A DNA stretch of 11,996 nucleotides, taken from NCBI GenBank assembly GCA_018396615.1, contig JAGTQT010000003.1, positions 6,149-18,144 on the forward strand. The letters run 5' to 3'. The stretch's first letter is position 1. Every line of letters starts with the position of its first letter. Below, piece by piece: positions 7,145-11,996 of this stretch. Below the pieces are notes generated by a model that saw only the letters and a program-made list of their open reading frames with translations, had not been told where the DNA came from and searched no databases. The translations under genes and the position numbers were made by a program. This DNA comes from Candidatus Bathyarchaeota archaeon (lineage in GTDB: Archaea; Thermoproteota; Bathyarchaeia; Bathyarchaeales; Bathycorpusculaceae).

Positions 7145-10100
7145 CTAATTTTCTGTCGTAACAGTCACTATCGGCGGATACTCCACAGTTATCCACAAAC
7201 CTGAACTGCCTCCGCTAATCTCCGTGTATATGGGCATTGTGTCATCGAAGGTCACCACTGCCCCGTTCCAAGTTATATCCATCGCAGATGTGAACTGCAC
7301 TTGAGAAAGCGTTACTGGAAGAAGCTCAATTGACCTAGTTCCGCCACTGACAGAGGTTTTGAGAGCGCCTGTCTTGGCTCCTGCAATAGAGTCAAAAGCG
7401 TAAAGTTTGCTGTTGGCTTCGTCGGTGAACATCAGTCCGGCTCCTGTTGTGCCAGATATCATTTGGCTCCAGTGGTGTGCCCAAAGCGATGCTGAATAGT
7501 TATAGAACGTGCCCGTGGCGCTTGAGACTATTGGAAAGCCTCCTGCTGTCCCGTTTTCGGTTTGCGGCGAACCAGTTGAACCAGATATCCGGATCGGGCA
7601 GAGGTCGGTTATGCTTCTAGCTTGCTGTGACTGGATGAACATGAGACGCAGCTGATAGGTGTAGTAAGTCGCATTTGCCGGCAGAGTCAAGACAACATGT
7701 GCATACAGGTTTGGACAGTTGTCTGCTCCATCGTTCCATTCCGACTCTTGATGAACTATATCTCTTACAATTCCATGGTGAATCACGTAAGCCTCATTTG
7801 CACCGTAGACGCTGGCTTCGCTGTTGATACGCATGAACGTCGCCGTCCAAGAAGAGCTTCCAACGGTAGATGTCAACGTGAATTCGCCGCTAAATTGAAG
7901 CGTTAGAACGCCGTTTGTAAGTCGCCTATTGCTTTGATCGTCGCCGGTGAAATAGCGGTTCGTAAACGCGTAAGACGTCTGATTAATGCGGTCGCTGCCA
8001 TTCCACCATACTGTTATTTTGGAAACTTTGCTGTTCATGAGGAAAACAAGCATGGTTCGGCTGTCAAACACGCTTGCGTTATTCGTCAAGCCTAAAGGTA
8101 TCCTATACTCCGAAGCCCAATCCTCAATCTGGAAGGGCACTCTGCAGTTTACGCCGTTTATCGTCTGGTTCACCTGTATTATTCTTACCGGTATCGGCGG
8201 AATCGGCTTAGCCTGAGTGGTCATTTGAAGATTTTGACCAAGCCAACGTATTGTGCCGTTCTGCAGCAGCTCCGCAACGATCGTAGCGTTCTGTACGGTT
8301 GTGTATAAGTCTTGAACCGGCCAAACCTGTAGCAGTGTTGCGTCTATTTGCCAGCTATTTTGCACCGTGTCTCCATCTGTGTTGGTGTCTTTGAATCTGA
8401 TTGTGAATGTTGAAGAATCCAAGTAGGGAAGAACAGAGATGTTGTTCCATCCGTTGCTGAGGCTTGGAATAAGGTTGTTCCATGTTCCTCCGTGCCAAAC
8501 GTCAACTTGCAGGTTTTCGCTGGAGCTTGAGTTAGCATAGATCAGCAGGTATTCCGTAGTTCCATTGAAGTTTGTGTTCATCCACTGAACTTCCAAGTCT
8601 AGTTCATAGGCGTGTCCTCCGAGGGCTACATAGATGACCTTTTTTCCCGTTGCTTCGACGCTGCTCCAGTTGAGTCTAAATCCGTTTGGCAGGAAGGACG
8701 TAAAATCGGCGGAGCCTCTCAGCGTAAAGGCGCTGGAGCCGGTTCTGTCTCTCCAACTGATGATTCTCGAGTTTGAGGTTTCCATCTCGTTATCAGATGT
8801 TCCTAGGTCGTCGGGGTCTTCGAACCATGTTGAGCCTCTTTCTGTAGCAGAGGTTGCCGCGCCAAACGCAAGCTCAGCAGTTGACCCTATAGAAGTGGAG
8901 GCTGTTCGTCCCTGTGTTGCCAGCATTAGCAGCATCGGCTGGAAACCTACGCTTGTAACATTCTGAGTTCCCACAGATGTCGCTGAGTCGAAGCTTCCCA
9001 CATCGTAGTATCCGCCTTTGAGAGCTAGATAGAATATTGGCGTATTTGATGATGGAGCATCAGCCTTGTTTAGTCTAAATCCGTCTGAATTGAACTGGCT
9101 GAAATCGACTACAGCGTCTTGAGCGCCTGTAGAAGGAGAAAGGAGAAGGATGCATGAATTGGTTCTCTGCTGCTGCCACGTATCCATAGTAGGTCTTCCA
9201 TCTTCAGAAACTGCGACCATTGCAGCGCGCTGTGTCGAAGAAGCGGCAAACCCTAAGCCTACCTCCGCGTCACTAGTGCTAGAATCCACGTTCTCAGTGA
9301 AAGTCCAAAGGAACATCGTAAAATCAGGCTGAAAACCGAGTCCTGTCACGTCCTGTGTTCCCGAGCCAGTATTAAGTAGGAAGCGGCCTGCTCTTGCTGT
9401 TGTTAGGTCGGATCCGCCTAAGGCAATGTAGTGTATTATGTCTGCCCTGTTTTCGTTTGTCTGCCAGTTCAGAATGAAGCCGTCCGCACTAAAGCTTGTT
9501 ATTCTTGCCTGCGCCGCAGCATCTGGGTCTCCGTTAGACAGTATAATTATGCAATACGTTTCTGATCTTCGTCGTCCGGTGTTTGAAGAGCCCGCATTGT
9601 CGTCTGAAGCGAAGGCGACACCGTAGTTTTGATAGGAGCCTCCGTAAGCCGTCGCGAAACCGTAACCCAGTCGCACTGCCGCAAGCTCACCGTAAGATGT
9701 TTGTCTAGTCCACCAGAAAATGACTGCTTTAGGCTGGAAACCTACAGTAATAGGCTGTGAACCAGGTGTCGTTGAGGCTAACTTGGTGAACGTTCCTTTC
9801 TTTACGAGAATATCTGTATGGGTTTCAGTTAGCGTGTCAAAGACTCCATCGGAGTTCTGCTGTGCTGAAAAACTGCTGTGGGTTCCTTTATCAGGAGAAG
9901 AATCCACGTCAGATATGCTATTATCCACGTAGTCTTGCCCCGATCCCGTCATGCTGCTCCAAGTTGGCGTTATCTCGTAACGGCTGAAGGAAGAAGCTAC
10001 AACAATGATCCCCCTCGAATCTTCCACTTGGATGACATAGGAGTATGGATCTACTCCGAACGGCATGGTAATCTCGTAAGTGCCATTCGAATAAGCAAGA

Positions 10101-10696
10101 GGCTCGATGCTTGGGCTAACGAGAACCCATTTTGAACTCGGTGCGTCGTAGCGGTAGAATTTGAAGTTGCGCTTTCCAAGATTTATTAAAGGCTCGTTTT
10201 CATCCGTTGCCACTTGTAGAATGGCTTTATCACCGATGGTTTCAAGGATTTGCACGCTCAGCTTGCAGGAAGTTTCATAGGTTATTCCAGAGATCCCTAA
10301 GCCCGTGAGGTTATACCTTACTGCTAAGTCTCCGCTGCTGAAGCTGCTGTTTGCAAACCAGTAGGTGTAGAGATCGGAGTCATTCACGCTGAATGATGTT
10401 CCCCACTGAGGGTGCATACTGGCTATGTTTACCAGCCCGCTTTCAAGATACTGCAACGCAAGTCTTTTTGCGTATGAAGCGTTGCCTGTAACCTTGAGAA
10501 CAGAGCCATAGTAACCAACTGTGAACCCCAAGCTCTGTTTCAAAGCGAGGTTTGTTTCGTCAATGGCGCTTAACGCTTGAGGCTGCTCCTGTGTGGCGCT
10601 GTTACGTATCGCCGAATAGGTTATGATTACCGTGGCAACGAGAATCACGGCTACAAACAAGGCAGCTATCAAAGAAAACTGTCCCTTATTATTCAT
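7145..10696 (-). CDS. Giant prepilin-like surface protein with triplicated module
   Basis: This 1183-residue protein starts with a class III-like signal: MNNKGQFSLIAALFVAVIL and a hydrophobic helix to about residue 27, with predicted cleavage after Gly5 so that Gln6 becomes +1. In order: an N-terminal head (about 30-245); a Ser/Asp-rich linker (250-290); three related modules at 295-428, 437-562 and 563-694, each opening with VGFQP or LGFQP and closing with a DGF.LN..(variable)..YxALGG-like strand pair; a predicted beta-sandwich at 696-793 (YELDLEVQWMN to SWQIDATLLQVW); and a long beta-rich C-terminal part with VWWNGSD. It has at least 17 N-X-S/T sequons. I chose ATG 10696 because GGAGGTG sits six bases before it and the class III signal starts there; the in-frame TTG at 10750 would add 18 residues inside the upstream gene. 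Most archaeal pilins have 100-200 residues, so a tip adhesin or extended surface stalk is inferred. Confidence 0.85.
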   Translation of the reverse strand: MNNKGQFSLIAALFVAVILVATVIITYSAIRNSATQEQPQALSAIDETNLALKQSLGFTVGYYGSVLKVTGNASYAKRLALQYLESGLVNIASMHPQWGTSFSVNDSDLYTYWFANSSFSSGDLAVRYNLTGLGISGITYETSCKLSVQILETIGDKAILQVATDENEPLINLGKRNFKFYRYDAPSSKWVLVSPSIEPLAYSNGTYEITMPFGVDPYSYVIQVEDSRGIIVVASSFSRYEITPTWSSMTGSGQDYVDNSISDVDSSPDKGTHSSFSAQQNSDGVFDTLTETHTDILVKKGTFTKLASTTPGSQPITVGFQPKAVIFWWTRQTSYGELAAVRLGYGFATAYGGSYQNYGVAFASDDNAGSSNTGRRRSETYCIIILSNGDPDAAAQARITSFSADGFILNWQTNENRADIIHYIALGGSDLTTARAGRFLLNTGSGTQDVTGLGFQPDFTMFLWTFTENVDSSTSDAEVGLGFAASSTQRAAMVAVSEDGRPTMDTWQQQRTNSCILLLSPSTGAQDAVVDFSQFNSDGFRLNKADAPSSNTPIFYLALKGGYYDVGSFDSATSVGTQNVTSVGFQPMLLMLATQGRTASTSIGSTAELAFGAATSATERGSTWFEDPDDLGTSDNEMETSNSRIISWRDRTGSSAFTLRGSADFTSFLPNGFRLNWSSVEATGKKVIYVALGGHAYELDLEVQWMNTNFNGTTEYLLIYANSSSSENLQVDVWHGGTWNNLIPSLSNGWNNISVLPYLDSSTFTIRFKDTNTDGDTVQNSWQIDATLLQVWPVQDLYTTVQNATIVAELLQNGTIRWLGQNLQMTTQAKPIPPIPVRIIQVNQTINGVNCRVPFQIEDWASEYRIPLGLTNNASVFDSRTMLVFLMNSKVSKITVWWNGSDRINQTSYAFTNRYFTGDDQSNRRLTNGVLTLQFSGEFTLTSTVGSSSWTATFMRINSEASVYGANEAYVIHHGIVRDIVHQESEWNDGADNCPNLYAHVVLTLPANATYYTYQLRLMFIQSQQARSITDLCPIRISGSTGSPQTENGTAGGFPIVSSATGTFYNYSASLWAHHWSQMISGTTGAGLMFTDEANSKLYAFDSIAGAKTGALKTSVSGGTRSIELLPVTLSQVQFTSAMDITWNGAVVTFDDTMPIYTEISGGSSGLWITVEYPPIVTVTTEN
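8615..9010 (-). repeat. Third copy of GFQP...ALGG module
   Basis: This segment encodes residues 563-694 of the giant protein. It opens with TQNVTSVGFQP and closes with FLPNGFRLNW and VIYVALGG. It shares the 14-base string GGCTGGAAACCTAC (plus strand, 8937-8950) with the first copy and AGTCTAAATCCGT (8673-8685) with the second. Its middle is the most divergent of the three and includes an acidic EDPDD stretch. Confidence 0.7.
9011..9388 (-). repeat. Second copy of GFQP...ALGG module
   Basis: This segment encodes residues 437-562 of the giant protein. It opens with TQDVTGLGFQP and closes with FNSDGFRLN and IFYLALKGG. The strand VGLGFAASSTQ in its middle parallels LAFGAATSATE in copy three and LGYGFAT in copy one. 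The 13 bases AGTCTAAATCCGT (9072-9084) recur in copy three. Confidence 0.7.
9413..9814 (-). repeat. First copy of GFQP...ALGG module
   Basis: This segment encodes residues 295-428 of the giant protein. It opens with SQPITVGFQPKAVIFWW and closes with FSADGFILNW and IIHYIALGG. The 14 bases GGCTGGAAACCTAC at 9732-9745 are identical to a string in the third copy. Confidence 0.7.
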
Positions 10697-10697
10697 C

Positions 10698-11996
10698 CTA
10701 GGCACCTCCAACCTGTCCAAGCTGCAGAACCACAAGCCTTGAAGTTCCAACAGCCGTATACTCGGATCGATAAAGCCTAGGCTTAAAGTCAGACAGAATT
10801 CCGAGAGCCGTCAACCTGATATCCGGCGTCCTTGTAACTCCTAAAGCGAGAAGCGATCCTCTAAATCCGCTTGTCCCATTAACCGTAGCAGTATGCCTAT
10901 AGACTGCTCCAGGATTGTAACTGTCTACTTGATTGAAGACGTATGTTGTAACAGTTAGATGATAGGTGCTTGTTATCCATGATGGTAATGCTCGTGTAGC
11001 TGTTTGGTATGGCGAAGGATACACTCCATAGTAGTTGGAGTAGTATCGGGCTTGGTCCGACAGGTAAACGACACCCGGTAGATCGTCTGTGATCCATCCG
11101 CTGTTATAGACGTAGCTCTGGTTGTCTATTCCTAGTAGAAACGCGTTAAGTCCTGCTGCTCCAACTTGCCTCATTCCATAGATCCCCCAATCGTTCTGTT
11201 CGCTTGGAAACAGCCCTGTGTTAGCCACGTAGTAGAGAGGGTAGCCTACGATGCTTGCCCACGTCCAATTATACTGAAGAACCCTTCTGCCTAAGGTGTA
11301 ACAGTACAGTGCGTATGAGTTTGCGCTTGTATCGTATCCTACGCCGTTGCTGGCATAGTATCCAGATGGGATAGGCACGGCTTCTCCACAAGTGTTTATC
11401 ACAACTGCGCCTTGCACCTGTTCATTCTGGATTGAGGTCCCGTTTAGTATCTGCCCAAGCTGCTGAGTGTTCTGTATCATGATTGTTGTTTGGAAATACG
11501 GCGAAAGCAGATTATACAAGTCTTCAGCCAAGCTATGAGAAGTATATCCCGTGATCCACCAGCCATTCGCATCGCTGCAGTTAAGGATGTACAATGTTCC
11601 TCCGCCTGAGCTTTCACCGACTTTTTCTGGAATTACGCTGAAAGTCACGTTTGAAGAAGCAACAAGATAGGAGGCGGAATCTGAGCTTACACCCAAGCTT
11701 TTAGCATTTGAAATAGACTTCTTGACAGTGTAAAGCGTAGTCTGTCCGGTGTCTATCTCATAGACTGTCAGGTTGTAAACAATGTTCGGAGGAAGACATG
11801 CTGAAAGCGCTATTTCCAGTTGTCCCCATGCGGAATCATTTGACTGCTTAAAAACTGTGGAACTTAGGTCATAATCAACATCCAGCATCTGAAGCGTGGT
11901 CAACGCGAGTCTGCGGAGATTAAGCGGAGAAACCTGCCTAGGTGAAGGCAGAACCGCGAACAGCGACGCTATGAGGCAAGTTGGAGCAGCAGGACT
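10698..11996 (-). CDS. Large exported pilin-like protein, 5' end cut by window
   Basis: The frame is open from the window edge to a TAG at 10700-10698, giving 432 residues; the start lies beyond 11996. The visible N-terminus has a hydrophobic stretch (CLIASLFAVLPSP), then LNLRRLALTTLQMLDVDYD and LSACLPPNIVYNLTVYEI, which looks like the end of an anchoring helix and a pilin-type stalk. The middle (about residues 130-260 of this fragment) reads like an alpha/beta fold: strand LYILNCSDANGWW, helix HSLAEDLYNLLSPYF, strand TTIMIQN, then GAVVINTCGEAVPIP and GRRVLQYNWTWASIVGYPLYY, reminiscent of class I glutamine-amidotransferase or ThuA-like folds, but no catalytic Cys-His pair is evident. It ends in ILSDFKPRLYRSEY and a short tail. 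About eight sequons are present. A TTG at 11903 is in frame but is not a convincing start. The last codons contain the ribosome site of the next gene. Function unknown; a large companion of the giant prepilin-like protein is inferred. Confidence 0.8.
   Translation of the reverse strand, partial: SPAAPTCLIASLFAVLPSPRQVSPLNLRRLALTTLQMLDVDYDLSSTVFKQSNDSAWGQLEIALSACLPPNIVYNLTVYEIDTGQTTLYTVKKSISNAKSLGVSSDSASYLVASSNVTFSVIPEKVGESSGGGTLYILNCSDANGWWITGYTSHSLAEDLYNLLSPYFQTTIMIQNTQQLGQILNGTSIQNEQVQGAVVINTCGEAVPIPSGYYASNGVGYDTSANSYALYCYTLGRRVLQYNWTWASIVGYPLYYVANTGLFPSEQNDWGIYGMRQVGAAGLNAFLLGIDNQSYVYNSGWITDDLPGVVYLSDQARYYSNYYGVYPSPYQTATRALPSWITSTYHLTVTTYVFNQVDSYNPGAVYRHTATVNGTSGFRGSLLALGVTRTPDIRLTALGILSDFKPRLYRSEYTAVGTSRLVVLQLGQVGGA
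10703..10709 (-). promoter_or_regulatory. Strong ribosome-binding site that fixes the start of the giant protein
   Basis: GGAGGTG on the coding strand, six bases before ATG 10696, is close to a full match to the archaeal 16S rRNA tail. It lies inside the last codons of the upstream gene, whose TAG (10700-10698) is separated from the ATG by one base. Termination and re-initiation would couple the two proteins. Confidence 0.8.

Noticed and set aside
11901..11903. TTG as start codon of the upstream large protein
   Set aside because: The frame is open to the window edge with a hydrophobic segment before this codon, and no ribosome-binding site precedes it. The true start is outside the window.
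1..11996. CRISPR arrays, insertion sequences, inverted-repeat ends, attachment sites
   Set aside because: No regularly spaced direct repeats, transposase-like protein or matching terminal repeats were found by reading both strands. The only repeats are the protein-module repeats within 8615-9814 and the looser Ig-like ones at 1-1536.

Overview
The window looks archaeal, most likely from the TACK side and perhaps Bathyarchaeia, although no rRNA or other phylogenetic marker is present to prove it. The reasons are a PibD/FlaK-type prepilin peptidase, an archaeal type IV pilin with its charged-then-hydrophobic N-terminus, a GlmU-like enzyme of the archaeal 427-residue size, TATA-like promoter boxes, AGGTG/GGAGG ribosome sites, and exported proteins rich in N-X-S/T sequons. 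Every gene I can support lies on the minus strand, so transcription runs from high to low coordinates. No RNA gene, CRISPR array, transposon or intergenic stretch above 300 bases was seen.

Layout in transcription order. (1) 11996-5696 is a pilus-type surface module: a large exported protein cut by the window edge (stop at 10698); a 1183-residue prepilin-like protein (10696-7145), translationally coupled to it and carrying three tandem modules plus beta-rich domains; a small type IV pilin (7041-6589); and the prepilin peptidase expected to process them (6517-5696). No assembly ATPase or membrane platform protein is present; they may lie beyond 11996 or elsewhere in the genome. (2) 5558-1694 is an amino-sugar nucleotide module: a PfkB-family sugar kinase, a GlmM-type phosphoglucosamine mutase and a bifunctional GlmU-like enzyme. 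The last two overlap by four bases (ATGA). They would supply UDP-GlcNAc, a usual precursor for N-glycans on archaeal surface proteins. (3) 1536-1 holds a secreted, sequon-rich protein with Ig-like domains behind its own promoter. It is split by a +1 frameshift at a run of five C (698-702, minus strand), and the continuation is open to the window edge.

Taken together, this is a cell-surface locus in which pilin-like and adhesin-like proteins sit next to the enzymes that make the sugar donor likely used to glycosylate them. The points most worth checking are the very large prepilin-like protein with its triplicated module and the frameshifted Ig-like protein, where a proline tRNA could re-pair perfectly after slipping one base.
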